Assembly (NCBI GenBank): GCA_963842235.1
Contig: CAWJFT010000001.1
Span: 1,612,001-1,676,000 of the forward strand
DNA from: JACDAN01 sp963842235
GTDB lineage: Bacteria; Actinomycetota; Thermoleophilia; Gaiellales; Gaiellaceae
DNA: 64,000 nt
Reading direction: 5' to 3'
Part shown: in pieces, positions 7,915 through 16,734 of the stretch
How positions within the stretch are numbered: position 1 is the first letter of the stretch
How the letters are laid out: each line of letters opens with the position of its first letter
Made by a program: the position numbers and the translations under genes
The notes under the pieces: model-generated
Databases searched by the model: none
Seen by the model: the letters and a program-made list of their open reading frames with translations, nothing else
Told to the model about the DNA's origin: nothing

Positions 7915-8888
7915 AGCGCGACCGGCGTTCCCGACTCGGCCGAGCGGTACAGCGCCTCGATCGTCCTCGCCTGACCGAGGGCGTCCTCGCGCCCAAGAAG
8001 CGGCGTGCCCTGACCGCGGATCGCGTCACTCAGGTTCTCGAGCTCGAGGCGGTAGGAATCGGCAGGCTCGAGCTCGATCCGCTCGGTCCCGCTGTCGCTG
8101 CGAACCTCGATCACAGGCGTTCGGGCATGGAACGGGTCGTCGAGGAAGAGCGACGCCTCGTCTCCGATTGCCTCGAGCTCGTCGCGGGTCGGCATCCGGA
8201 AACCGCAGTCGAACTGGCCGACCACATCCCCTGGAAATCGCATCGTCCCATGGAAACGCACGTCGACGCCCGTCGAGCCGACCACCTGCTCGCCGAAGAC
8301 GCGCTCGGGCTCGCCTCCGAGCAGACGCGAGCTCGAGACGCAGTAGCAACCGACGTCCATGAGCGCGCCGCCTTCGACGTCCGAGCGCAGCCGGACGTTT
8401 TCCTCGTCGTGCAGCAGGAATCCGAACGCCGCGCGGATGTTCTGGAGCGTCCCGATCGCGCCGCCTTCGACGAGCTCGACGAGCTTCGAGGTCTGCGGGT
8501 TGTGCCGGTACATGAACGCCTCCATCACCAGGAGGTCAGCTCGTTCCGCGGCGTCGAACAGCTCTTCGACGTCTGCCGCGCGTCGCGAGAGCGGCTTCTC
8601 GACGAGCACGTGCTTGCCTGCCTCGAGCGCCCGAAGCGACCACTCGACGTGCATCGAGTTCGGGAGCGGGTTGTAGATCGCCTCGACATCGCCATCCTCG
8701 AGCAGCTCCTCGTAGGTGCCGTACGAACGGGGAATCCCCCACTCCCGCGCGTACTCCTCGGCCTTCTGCTGATCGCGGCTCGCGACGGCGACGAGGTCGG
8801 TCTTCGGCGACTCCTGTGCCGGCGGGATCACCAGCCGGTTGATGTGCGCGGTCGAGAGGATCGCCCAGCGGACGGGCTCATAGCTCAC
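7911..8888 (-). CDS. Gfo/Idh/MocA-family NAD(P)-dependent oxidoreductase
   Basis: A 325-residue sugar or cyclitol dehydrogenase. The N-terminal Rossmann fold begins WAILSTAHINRLVIPP and continues to AIYNPLPNSMHVEWSLRAL; EAGKHVLVEKPLS (about 93-105) carries the conserved EKP Lys of the family. MDVGCYCVS near residue 180 is the substrate-side block. The usual GxGxxG is replaced by LSTAHI, a known variation. The gene begins 7 bp after the xylose-type permease and is the last gene of that importer operon, suggesting it oxidises the imported sugar. Confidence 0.88.
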   Translation of the reverse strand: MSYEPVRWAILSTAHINRLVIPPAQESPKTDLVAVASRDQQKAEEYAREWGIPRSYGTYEELLEDGDVEAIYNPLPNSMHVEWSLRALEAGKHVLVEKPLSRRAADVEELFDAAERADLLVMEAFMYRHNPQTSKLVELVEGGAIGTLQNIRAAFGFLLHDEENVRLRSDVEGGALMDVGCYCVSSSRLLGGEPERVFGEQVVGSTGVDVRFHGTMRFPGDVVGQFDCGFRMPTRDELEAIGDEASLFLDDPFHARTPVIEVRSDSGTERIELEPADSYRLELENLSDAIRGQGTPLLGREDALGQARTIEALYRSAESGTPVAL

Positions 8889-8895
8889 AACCTGG

Positions 8896-10125
8896 TCAGC
8901 GGCCGGCGGCGGCCTGGCGGCGGCGCAGCACGGTGTCGAGCGTCACCGCGGCGAGCAGGATGACGCCGGTCGTGATGAGCTTGACCGAGTCGGGGTAGCC
9001 GACGAGGTCGATGCCATTCGCGACGATGGCGATGATCAGGCCGCCGAAGAGCGCGCCGCTCACCCGGCCGCGGCCTCCGAAGAGGCTGACCCCTCCGATG
9101 ACGGCAGCCGAGATCGCGTCCAGAAGGATCGTGCCGCCACCCGCCGTCAGGTCGACCGAGTTCAGCCGCGAGGCGAAGATCACGCCGCCCATCGCCGCCA
9201 TCGCGCCCGAGATCATGAAGACGGTGACCCGGATGAACTTGACGTTGATGCCTGCACGCCGGGCCGCCTCTGCGCTCCCGCCGACCGCGTAGACGTGACG
9301 GCCGTAGGTCGTGCGCCCGGCGACGTAGGCCGCGGCGACGACGAGCCCGAGCATGATCAACCCCACCAGCGGAACACCTCGCGAGTGGTTGCACACCGCG
9401 ACCGCGACGAACACGAGGGCGCCGTAGAAGAGCACCCGAACCGCCGACAGGATCACGTTCCCGGTGCTCAGGCCGGCACGCCGCCGGCTCAGGTACATGC
9501 CGAACGTGGCTGCGGCGTACCCGACGGTGAAGACGATGGCGATGGCCCAGCCCTGGTTATCCGAGAGCACGTAGTTGGCGACGTTGTTGATGTAGGCGTC
9601 CTGGATCCCGATTACGCCCTCGGTGCCGAGCTGGCGCAGGATCACGCCCTGCCAGATCAGCAGTCCGGCGAGCGTCACGACGAACGACGGCACGCCGATG
9701 AACGCGACGAACGACCCTTGAAGCGCTCCGATCGCAGCGCCCACCGCGATCGCGGCCGCGATCGCAACGAGCCCCGGATACTGGTGTCCCGAGTCCGGCA
9801 CCTGCAACTCGGCGACCACGACGCCCGCAAGACCGCTGACGTAGCCGATCGAGAGGTCGATCTCGCCGATGAGCAAGACGAACACGACCCCGATCGCGAT
9901 CACCGTCACTCCGGCCATCTGGCCGATGAGGTTCGTGAAGTTGACGGCGCTGAAGAAAACGTTGCTCTTCGCCGTGAAGTACAGCGTGATGCCGATCAGC
10001 CCGAGGATGACCGGCAGGCTCCCGACGTCCCCACCCCTGAGCGCCTCCCAGCGCGCGCGCAGGACGGCGCCCAGGCTGTCCCCTGTTGCCGCTGCCTGGA
10101 CCTCAGCCGGCGCAGCGGTACTCAC
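8896..10125 (-). CDS. Xylose-type sugar ABC transporter permease (XylH-like)
   Basis: A 409-residue permease from a GTG (10123-10125) that overlaps the ATPase stop as GTGA. The earlier part of the long open frame is out of the family and rejected. About 10-11 hydrophobic segments are visible, with the family blocks GVVFVLLIGEIDLSIGYVSG (about 80-99) and GRTTYGRHVYAVGGSAEAAR (EAA-like cytoplasmic loop). It forms the membrane channel with the single-domain ATPase and the XylF-like binding protein encoded upstream. Confidence 0.92.
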   Translation of the reverse strand: MSTAAPAEVQAAATGDSLGAVLRARWEALRGGDVGSLPVILGLIGITLYFTAKSNVFFSAVNFTNLIGQMAGVTVIAIGVVFVLLIGEIDLSIGYVSGLAGVVVAELQVPDSGHQYPGLVAIAAAIAVGAAIGALQGSFVAFIGVPSFVVTLAGLLIWQGVILRQLGTEGVIGIQDAYINNVANYVLSDNQGWAIAIVFTVGYAAATFGMYLSRRRAGLSTGNVILSAVRVLFYGALVFVAVAVCNHSRGVPLVGLIMLGLVVAAAYVAGRTTYGRHVYAVGGSAEAARRAGINVKFIRVTVFMISGAMAAMGGVIFASRLNSVDLTAGGGTILLDAISAAVIGGVSLFGGRGRVSGALFGGLIIAIVANGIDLVGYPDSVKLITTGVILLAAVTLDTVLRRRQAAAGR

Positions 10126-10913
10126 GGGGCGACCTCCGCCTCCTCCGGGGGCGCTTTCCCGAACGTGATCGCCTGCACGATCTCCTGCTCGTTGGTCTGC
10201 GCCCTCTCGTAGACACCGACGTTGCGGCCCAGGCGAAGGACCGTGATGCGGTCCGCGACCTCGAAGACGTCGACGAGGTTGTGCGAGACGAGCACGACCG
10301 CGAGCCCCTGCTCGGCGAGCCGCCGCACAAGCGCGAGCACCTGGCGGGTCTGGGCCACGCCGAGCGCCGCCGTGGGCTCGTCGAGGAAGACCACCCGGTT
10401 GTTCCACATCACCGCCCGCGCAACCGCCACCGACTGCCGCTGCCCGCCCGAGAGGGTGGCGACGGGCTGCCGAACGGAGCGGATCGTCGTGACCGCCAAC
10501 GACGCCAACGTCTCGCTCGTGCGCTGCTCCATAGCCGCCTCCTTGAGGCGGAACAACAGATCGTGCTCCTCACGCCCGAGGTACATGTTCTGCACGACAT
10601 CGAGGTTGTCGGCGAGCGCGAGATCCTGGTACACGACCTCGATCCCCAGCTTGGCCGCGTCCTTCGGCCCGTGGATCGTTACGCGCTCGCCCTCGAAGAG
10701 GATCTCGCCGCTGTCGATCGAGTAGATCCCCGCGACGCACTTGATCAAAGTGGATTTCCCGGCGCCGTTGTCGCCGACGAGGGCCATGACCTCTCCGTCG
10801 CGAACCTCCAAATCGACCTCGTTGAGAGCCTGCACCGCGCCGAAACTCTTCGAGACGTCGTGAAGCTCTAGGGTCGGGGCGGGCTCGGGGGTCGGGGCGG
10901 GCTCGGCGCTCAC
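10122..10913 (-). CDS. Sugar ABC transporter ATP-binding protein, single-domain (XylG/FrcA type)
   Basis: A 263-residue ATPase with one ABC module: Walker A GDNGAGKST (47-55), Q-loop VVYQDLAL, signature LSGGQRQ (about 158), Walker B VVFLDEP and H-loop VLVSHN. Most sugar importers of this class use a double-module protein; single-module versions occur in the fructose/xylose group and would dimerise. The N-terminus is Pro/Glu-rich because of a tandem 18-bp repeat at 10871-10906. Start is GTG (10911-10913). It is separated from the binding-protein gene by a strong hairpin. Confidence 0.92.
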   Translation of the reverse strand: MSAEPAPTPEPAPTLELHDVSKSFGAVQALNEVDLEVRDGEVMALVGDNGAGKSTLIKCVAGIYSIDSGEILFEGERVTIHGPKDAAKLGIEVVYQDLALADNLDVVQNMYLGREEHDLLFRLKEAAMEQRTSETLASLAVTTIRSVRQPVATLSGGQRQSVAVARAVMWNNRVVFLDEPTAALGVAQTRQVLALVRRLAEQGLAVVLVSHNLVDVFEVADRITVLRLGRNVGVYERAQTNEQEIVQAITFGKAPPEEAEVAP

Positions 10914-10930
10914 CTGCGGTTTCTAACACG

Positions 10931-10958
10931 CTGGAGGCGCCCCGAGGGGCGCCTCCAG
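10931..10958 (-). terminator. Strong hairpin between binding-protein and ATPase genes (attenuator/processing stem)
   Basis: CTGGAGGCGCCCC (10931-10943) and GGGGCGCCTCCAG (10946-10958) form a perfect 13-bp stem with a 2-base gap. No U-tract follows on the minus strand. Such stems after the first gene of importer operons usually protect the abundant binding-protein mRNA or partly terminate before the transporter genes. Confidence 0.7.
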
Positions 10959-10971
10959 ACGTCGGTAGTCG

Positions 10972-12057
10972 TTACTTGCAGAACTTCTTGTACTGCCCGA
11001 CACACACCTGGCTCTTCTTCAAGAACCCTTCCTTGAAGAGCAGCGTGTAGTTCTTCTTCGTGACCCACACAGGCGTCAAGAGGATGGAGGGCGTGCCGCT
11101 GACCTTGCCGTTCACGCCCGGGACCTTCTTGCCCTTGACGATCGCGATCGCGGCCGCTGCGGCGGCGTTAGCCTCCCTGCGAACGGACTTGTACACGGTT
11201 CCGCTCTGCCAGCCCGCCAGGATGAACTGGACACCCGTCGGTGTCGCGTCCTGCCCGGTGAGCGGGATCGGCTTGAGGCCGTGCGCCTTGAGCGACGCGA
11301 TGACAGCCCCGGCGAGGCCGTCGTTCGCCGCGATCGACGCGTCGACCTTGTTGCCGTTGCGGGCCAGGATCTGATCGAAGATTCGCCGTCCCTTGATCGG
11401 ATCCCAGTCGGTGTACTGGTCACCGCCCTTGGCCTTCTTGAACGTGCCGTTCTTGTAGAGCGGGTTCAGGACCGAGTCGTAGCCCTGCTTGAACAGCTTG
11501 GCGTTGTTGTCCTTGATGTCGCCGTTGAGCTCCGAGACGACCGGCTTCTTCGAGTACTTGCCCTTGGCCTTGAGCCCCGCGACGAGGCCCGCTCCCTGGA
11601 GCTTGCCGACGCGAACGTTGTCAAAGGACACGTAGTACGACGCCTTGCTGCCCACGACGAGGCGGTCGTAGTCGATCACCTTCGCGCCGCGACTCACCGC
11701 AAGGTTGGTGATCGCGATGCCCGAGGCCGGCGACAGCTGGTCGAGCAGGATGACCTTTGCGCCCTGTGCGAGGCACTGCTCGGCCTGCGACCGCTGCTTC
11801 TGCGGGTCGCCGAGCGCGTTCAGGACCGACGCTCCAACGCCGGCCTTGCTGAACGCGGCCTTCAGGTACGGCGCATCGAACAGGGTGTAGCGCGTGGAGG
11901 ACTTGGTGTCCGGAAGCAGCGCGCACACCTGGATCGACGCGGCTTTCGTGGCGGCCGGCCCGGTCGAGCGTGCCGATGCGCCTGCGGCCATCAGGCCGAC
12001 GAGGGCGACAGCGGCCACAGCGAACGCCCACTGCGGGGGCTTTCTCATACTTCTCAC
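10972..12057 (-). CDS. Xylose-type sugar-binding protein (XylF-like, periplasmic/lipid-associated)
   Basis: About 361 residues. A signal peptide (Arg/Lys start, WAFAVAAVALVGLMAAGASA) is followed by a type I periplasmic-binding fold: VCALLPDTKSS, GAKVILLDQLSPASG, and GAKVIDYDRLVVGSKASYYVSFDN, which resembles the sugar-contacting YDR...YISFDN segment of XylF. TGQDATPTGVQFILAGWQSGTV is the late hinge region. The start is chosen as the GTG at 12057 because AAGGAGG (12068-12074) lies 10 bases upstream; ATG 12048 and GTG 12066 are alternatives. It is the first gene of an operon with ATPase, permease and Gfo/Idh dehydrogenase. Confidence 0.9.
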   Translation of the reverse strand: MRSMRKPPQWAFAVAAVALVGLMAAGASARSTGPAATKAASIQVCALLPDTKSSTRYTLFDAPYLKAAFSKAGVGASVLNALGDPQKQRSQAEQCLAQGAKVILLDQLSPASGIAITNLAVSRGAKVIDYDRLVVGSKASYYVSFDNVRVGKLQGAGLVAGLKAKGKYSKKPVVSELNGDIKDNNAKLFKQGYDSVLNPLYKNGTFKKAKGGDQYTDWDPIKGRRIFDQILARNGNKVDASIAANDGLAGAVIASLKAHGLKPIPLTGQDATPTGVQFILAGWQSGTVYKSVRREANAAAAAAIAIVKGKKVPGVNGKVSGTPSILLTPVWVTKKNYTLLFKEGFLKKSQVCVGQYKKFCK

Positions 12058-12095
12058 TCTCAGCACTCCTCCTTCTAGGGTGGGTAAGCGCAGTA

Positions 12096-12123
12096 ATACT
12101 ACTCCTCTAGTGCTTTAGTTCAA
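12096..12123 (-). promoter_or_regulatory. Predicted promoter of the xylose-type importer operon
   Basis: Read on the minus strand, TTGAAC (complement 12118-12123) and TAGTAT (complement 12096-12101) are 16 bp apart, followed after about 22 bp by AAGGAGG. This separates the importer operon from the upstream binding-protein gene at 12139-13191, which would otherwise read through. Confidence 0.5.
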
Positions 12124-12138
12124 AGAACGGGCCGGCTG

Positions 12139-13191
12139 CTAGGAGACCGGGTACTTGTTGACCCGGGAGCTGCCCTCGTAGCGCGTGCGGGTCGTCAGGT
12201 AGGGCCCGACGTTCCGGCGGGTGACGAAGTGCAAGCCCGTATTCGTGTCGGCCGGCGCGACGAGCCCGCCCGTGTACTTGACGAGGAAGAGCTGGAAGAT
12301 CGGGAGGAACCCCTGGAGGTAGGGCTGCTGGTCGATCGTGAAGTCGAGATGGCGGTCGGCGATCGCGCGCAGCGTCCCCGGCAGCAGGTCGTAGCCCCCC
12401 GCCCGAACGCCGCGCTTGGCCAGGCCGTATTTCCGCATCACTTCGGCGACGCCCTGCGTCGAGCCGCCGTCGACCGCGAACATCCCCCGGAGTCCTTTGT
12501 GCGCGCGGTAGGTGGCTTCGATTCGAGCCCGCTCCGCGCGGACGTTCGGCCCGGTGGCGACGATCTTCGTCCGGATCGGCATGCCCGAGTCGCGGATCGC
12601 GTCGACCGCCCCGTCGACCCGAGGCTGGATGTTCAGCTGGCCGGGCGTGGCGATGAAGATGAAGACATCGCCCTCGCCGACGAGCTGGGCCACCCGCGCG
12701 CCGAGCTTGAGACCCGACTGGTAGAGATCCTGGCCCACGTACGAGAGGCGTTGGTTTCCCCGACCCCCGTCAGCGTTGTAGGAGACAACCGGAATCCCGC
12801 GCTTCAACGCCTCTGCAGTCGCCACGTTGAGCGCCTTCGGTTCGATGACCGAGACAGCGATGCCGTCGGCCTCGAACCTAATCGCCTGGTACATCGCGGC
12901 GAGCATCTCGCCCACGTCGCTCCGCCTCGATCCCGTCCACTCCGATCTCACGCCGTAGAGCGAGCAGGCGTCCTGGATCCCGTACCGCGTCGGGACGAAG
13001 AACGGGTTCGTCGTCGCGTGGTTCACGAACACGAACCGCCAGCGCGGATGCCGCCTGAGGAAACCGGCAGACGCTTGCTCCGTGAGCGCGGCAGACGCTT
13101 GCTCCGTGAGCGCGGACGGCAAGGAGACGGCTGCCGCGGCGAGCCCGAGCCGGCGGAATAGCTCCGAGCGGTCGAGCGAGTCCGGGCTCAT
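12139..13191 (-). CDS. Substrate-binding protein of the ribose/xylose type with Tat-like leader
   Basis: A 350-residue protein beginning at an ATG that overlaps the upstream permease stop (ATGA). The leader holds RSELFRRLGLAAAAVSLPSA, a twin-arginine-like signal. The mature part is a type I sugar-binding fold: RFVFVNHATTNPFFVPTRYG, MYQAIRFEADGIAVSVIEP, GIPVVSYNADGG, LSYVGQDLYQSGLKLGARVAQLVG, and DFTIDQQPYLQGFLPIFQLFL at the end. The ligand is likely a sugar or related polyol. It is unusual that its gene is coupled to an ABC-2 exporter-type permease rather than to an importer; it may instead serve the xylose-type importer just downstream. Confidence 0.85.
   Translation of the reverse strand: MSPDSLDRSELFRRLGLAAAAVSLPSALTEQASAALTEQASAGFLRRHPRWRFVFVNHATTNPFFVPTRYGIQDACSLYGVRSEWTGSRRSDVGEMLAAMYQAIRFEADGIAVSVIEPKALNVATAEALKRGIPVVSYNADGGRGNQRLSYVGQDLYQSGLKLGARVAQLVGEGDVFIFIATPGQLNIQPRVDGAVDAIRDSGMPIRTKIVATGPNVRAERARIEATYRAHKGLRGMFAVDGGSTQGVAEVMRKYGLAKRGVRAGGYDLLPGTLRAIADRHLDFTIDQQPYLQGFLPIFQLFLVKYTGGLVAPADTNTGLHFVTRRNVGPYLTTRTRYEGSSRVNKYPVS
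13066..13113. repeat. Perfect 24-bp tandem duplication within the binding-protein leader
   Basis: Two identical 24-bp units occupy 13066-13089 and 13090-13113. They encode ALTEQASA twice, right after the signal-peptide cleavage region, so the duplication keeps the frame and lengthens the linker between the leader and the folded domain. Confidence 0.85.
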
Positions 13192-14136
13192 GCGGGCGTT
13201 CGCTGGACGAGCCGGAGCGTCGCGATGACGATCAGCGCGGCGAGGCCGAGGAAGATCGCCGCCTCGATCGCCTGGAACGTCCAGAACCGGTCGGCGGGCT
13301 GGAAGGAGACGGCGCGCCGCCAGCCAAGCGCGAGCAGATACTCCTGCACGTCGATGCGCGCCGCCTGTGCATGCTCGATCGCGAGGTTCTCCCTCGCCGC
13401 GGAGATCTGGCGGCCGAGGGCGTCGACGAGCGAGTTGCTGAGCACCCAGTCGTGGGCGTGGTTGTTCGGCGTCAAGCCCGTCGCAGTGTCGTGTTCAGGA
13501 GCGAGATACCGCGGCCGCAGGAAGTTCGCGACCGCTAGGCGAACGGCCACGAAGGCGGCAAGCGCAGCCGTCATCGCCGGGACCGTCCGACGGAGGAGTG
13601 CCCCGGAAAAGACGCCGAGGGCGAGGGCAAACACGGCGTAGGCGGGGACAACGATGCCTTCGAGCTCGAAGCGGCTGGGGCTCATCCGCCCTTCGAGCCG
13701 GTCGAACGGCAGCCGCCACCACATGACGATGAGGCTCAGCGCGAGCGCGCCGAGGACGGTCGCGGCCGACAACAGCAGCGTCTGCGAGAGCAGCCAGCGC
13801 CGCCTGGTGATCCCCTGTGTCCAGGCGAGCCGGTATGTCCCATGCTCGAGCTCCCGGGCCAGGAGCGGAGCGCCGACGAAGACGGTGACGAGCGCCGGGA
13901 GGAAGACGAGATAGCGCGCGACGAGGACGAGGGTGTCGTGCTCACTCTGGAAGTGCCGCACGATGATGTCGCAACCCGACCGCGAGGCCGGCGGCAGACA
14001 CGTCGCAAGCTCCTGCTGGTCGAACGCTGCTCGGATCGACGGGGCCCGTGGCAGCGGCCAGCAGCGCGACCGCCAGCAGGACGATGCCGCCGGCGACGAA
14101 CTGGATTCGGTTCTGCCGCCAGGTCACCCATGCCAT
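13188..14136 (-). CDS. ABC-2 type transporter permease, apparent frameshift near 14036-14048
   Basis: The N-terminus MAWVTWRQNRIQFVAGG plus a first membrane helix are read from the ATG at 14134-14136. After ATGP the frame must shift by one base (a G/C run) to continue as IRAAFDQQELATC, then the large second frame: FLPALVTVFVGAPLLARELE, TYRLAWTQGITRRRWLLSQ and about five more helices. EHGTYRLAWTQG is characteristic of actinobacterial ABC-2 permeases partnered with YtrA-type systems. The total length of 949 bp is one base longer than a multiple of three, consistent with a single inserted base. The 5' end overlaps its ATPase by 13 bp; the stop overlaps the next start by 4 bp. Confidence 0.75.
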
Positions 14137-15020
14137 TGGAGACGCCTCCGTTCCTTCGGCGCGGGCTTCGGAAGCCGCTCGGGGGCCATGTAGGCAAGCA
14201 ACAGCTCCTCGAGCCCGATCTCGTCGACCGACCACGTCGGATCGGCCACCGGTGCCGACAGCCGGGCGAGGAGCGTCATCTGCCGACCGCTCGAGCGCTC
14301 ACGGACGATCTCGCTGACGCCGCCGATCCGGCCGAGTGGACGACTGCCGCCGGTGAGCAGGCGGTGCGATGCAAGTAGCTCCTCGACGTTCCCCTCGAGT
14401 CGAACGCCCCCGTCGCTCAGAAGCACGATGTGGTCGGCGATGCGCTCGATGTCGGCCACTACGTGCGACGCGACGACGACGGTCGCGCCGCTGTCGGCGA
14501 CCCCGTCCATCAGCATCTGCAGGAACTCGCGACCCGCCTTTGGATCCAGCCGCGCGAACGGCTCGTCGAGTAGGAGCAGCCTCGGACGCTTCCCTAGCGC
14601 GACGGCGAGCGCAAGGCGCGCCCGCTCGCCGGCCGAGAGCGCGGAGACGCGACTGTTCGACGATAGGCGGGCGAGTGACCCCGTGGCGAGTGAGGAGTCC
14701 CAATGGGCGTTCGTCTTCCGCGCGAAGTCCAGCGTCTCGCCGACCGTGAAGGAGCGGTAGAGCGGCGCGTCCTGGGCGACATAGCCGACCTCACCGAGCG
14801 TGTCCGGGTCGCGCCACGGGTCGCGACCGAGCACGCTGATCGTTCCCTCGGTGGGCGCGAGCAGCGCGACGGCGAGGGAAAGGAGTGTCGATTTTCCCGC
14901 GCCGTTCGGCCCCGCCAGGCCGACGATCGCCTGCTCGGGGATCGTCAGCGTGCAGTCGCGAACGGCCCAGCCTCGGCGGAACCGCTTCCCCAGGTCATGC
15001 GTCTCCACCGCAGCGGTCAT
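14124..15020 (-). CDS. ABC transporter ATP-binding protein (partner of ABC-2 permease)
   Basis: A 298-residue ATPase starting at the ATG at 15018-15020. Walker A GPNGAGKST is at about residues 38-46, signature LSAGERARLALAVAL near 138, Walker B RLLLLDEPFARLDP near 157, and H-loop VVVASHV. The family exports lipids, drugs or antimicrobial peptides with a separate ABC-2 membrane subunit. The start overlaps the GntR stop by 4 bp and its end overlaps the permease, so the three genes form one operon. Confidence 0.92.
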   Translation of the reverse strand: MTAAVETHDLGKRFRRGWAVRDCTLTIPEQAIVGLAGPNGAGKSTLLSLAVALLAPTEGTISVLGRDPWRDPDTLGEVGYVAQDAPLYRSFTVGETLDFARKTNAHWDSSLATGSLARLSSNSRVSALSAGERARLALAVALGKRPRLLLLDEPFARLDPKAGREFLQMLMDGVADSGATVVVASHVVADIERIADHIVLLSDGGVRLEGNVEELLASHRLLTGGSRPLGRIGGVSEIVRERSSGRQMTLLARLSAPVADPTWSVDEIGLEELLLAYMAPERLPKPAPKERRRLQWHG

Positions 15021-15409
15021 GCGACCTTTCGAACGAGCGCCTCCCGGAGCGTGTTCGAGATCAAGGCGCGGATGCTTTCTTCGTCCAGGCCCGCCTGCAC
15101 CGCCGCGGCGAGCCAGCGCTCGAGCTCGCGGCGAAGCGCCTCGTGATGCTGGAGCGAGGGAGCGGCAAGGGTGTCGGCGATGAACGTCCCCCGGCCCGGT
15201 CGCGCCACCACGAGCCCTTCGCGCTCGAGGTCTCGATACGCCTTCGCCACCGTGTTCGGGTTGATCGCCAGGTCCGCGACGACTTCCCGGACCGTTGGAA
15301 GCTGGTCGCCGACGTCGAGCACGCCCAGGCGAAGAGCCTCTTTGACCTGCTGGACGATCTGGAGGTAGGTGGCCACCCCGGAACGCGCGTCGAGATGAAA
15401 CTCGATCAT
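15017..15409 (-). CDS. GntR-family regulator, YtrA subfamily
   Basis: A 130-residue protein with an N-terminal winged helix: YLQIVQQVKEALRLGVLDVGDQLPTVREVVADLAINPNTVAKAYRDLEREGL (the central piece is the recognition helix), then GRGTFIAD as wing. The short C-terminal part (about 55 residues, one or two helices) is typical of YtrA regulators, which repress adjacent ABC transporter operons and respond to cell-wall-active compounds. It is the first gene of the operon and divergent from lysA with only about 10 bp between the starts as called. Confidence 0.9.
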   Translation of the reverse strand: MIEFHLDARSGVATYLQIVQQVKEALRLGVLDVGDQLPTVREVVADLAINPNTVAKAYRDLEREGLVVARPGRGTFIADTLAAPSLQHHEALRRELERWLAAAVQAGLDEESIRALISNTLREALVRKVA

Positions 15410-15419
15410 CGTCGCTCGA

Positions 15420-16732
15420 TTGTACGCCGCGCCGACGCAAACTCGGCCACACTTCAGATCTGGAGGCCGCTCGATAGACGTCTTTCCGGCCAGCGCCGAG
15501 GTGGCCGACGGCGAGCTGACCGTCGGCGGGCTCCGCGCGTCTGCGCTCGCTGACGAGTTCGGGACGCCGCTCGTCGTCTATTGCGAGCAGACGCTCCACT
15601 CGCAGGCCCGCGCGTACCTCGAGGCCGCCCCTGACGCGCTCGTCGCCTATAGCGTCAAGGCGTTCCCGAGTCTCGCGCTGCTCCGGCTCTTCGCACAGGA
15701 AGGCCTGGGCGCCGACGTCTCCACCCTCGGCGAGCTGACGTTCGCCCTTCGCGCCGGCGTGCCGGGCGAGCGGATCGTGATGCACGGCAACAACAAGAGC
15801 GACGAGGAGCTGCGAGCCGCCGCCGAGGCCGGCGTCGCGTTCGTCGTCCTCGATGCGCTCGACGAGATCGAGCGGGCGGCTGCAGCCGGCATCACTCGGG
15901 TGCTGGTGCGCGCGACGCCGGGGATCGACGCCGAGACGCACGACGCGATCAAGACCGCGCACCACGGCTCGAAGTTCGGGCTGCCGCCCGAGCAGACGCT
16001 GGAGGCGATCGCGAGCGCCCGGGATGCCGGGCTCGATGTCGCCGGGCTGCACGCCCACATCGGGTCGCAGCTGCTGGAGACCGGCGCGGCGCGGATGACG
16101 GTCGACTGGCTCGCCGGCTTCGCGGCCGAGTGCCGCGCGGAGCTGGGCTGGACGCCGACCGTCATCGACCTCGGCGGCGGGCTCGGGATCCAGTACGTCG
16201 AGGGGGAGGCCGCTCCGGCGGCGGGGCCGTTCGTGGAGCGCTCATCGACCGCGTGGAGCGCGCGTGGAAGCTGCACGACCTGCCGCTGCCGCGGCTGATC
16301 TTCGAGCCGGGGCGGTCACTCGTCGGACGCGCAGGGATGACCCTCTATCGCGTCGGCGTCGTCAAGCGGGCGAGCGAGACGACCACCTACGTCGCGATCG
16401 ACGGCGGCATGTCGGACAACCCACGCCCGCAGCTCTACGGCGCGCAGTACACGGCATTGCTGGCCAATCGCGCCGACGAGCCGACGAGCCGCGCCTTCTC
16501 GGTCTGCGGAAAGCACTGCGAGTCCGGGGACGTCCTCATCGAACGCGTGGAGCTTCCCGAGCCGCGCCGCGGCGACGTGCTCGCGGTCCCGGCGACCGGC
16601 GCGTACACGCTCGGCATGGGGTCCAACTACAACGGCGTCCCACGGCCTGCAGCCGTGCTCGTCTCCGACGGTCAGGCGAGAGTCATCCGACGACGAGAGA
16701 CCGTCGAGGACCTCTTCGCGTTCGAGCCGTAG
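15420..16732 (+). CDS. lysA: Diaminopimelate decarboxylase, single-base frameshift near 16235
   Basis: PLP-dependent fold-III decarboxylase making L-lysine from meso-diaminopimelate. Frame 1 carries LVAYSVKAFPSLALLRLF (PLP Lys), HHGSKFG, GLHAHIGSQLLE and VIDLGGGLGI; frame 2 resumes with ALIDRVERAW, IFEPGRSLVG, CGKHCESGD (catalytic Cys) and YNGVPRPA. One missing G in GTGGGAGCG at 16235-16236 would restore FVGALIDR. The length of 1313 bp is one base short of a multiple of three. Because lysine synthesis is normally essential, a sequence error is likelier than a dead gene. The start is uncertain: TTG at 15420 is used here, but GGAGG sits 7 bases before an ATA codon at 15473. Confidence 0.8.
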
Positions 16733-16734
16733 CC

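Noticed and set aside
10871..10906. Tandem 18-bp repeat in the ATPase gene as a possible regulatory repeat
   Set aside because: It is inside the coding region and simply lengthens a Pro/Glu-rich N-terminus; only two units.
14124..16058. A 644-codon frame extending the ABC ATPase upstream
   Set aside because: The extra part overlaps the GntR and lysA genes in another frame and has no family sequence; the ATG at 15020 with an overlap to GntR is the natural start.
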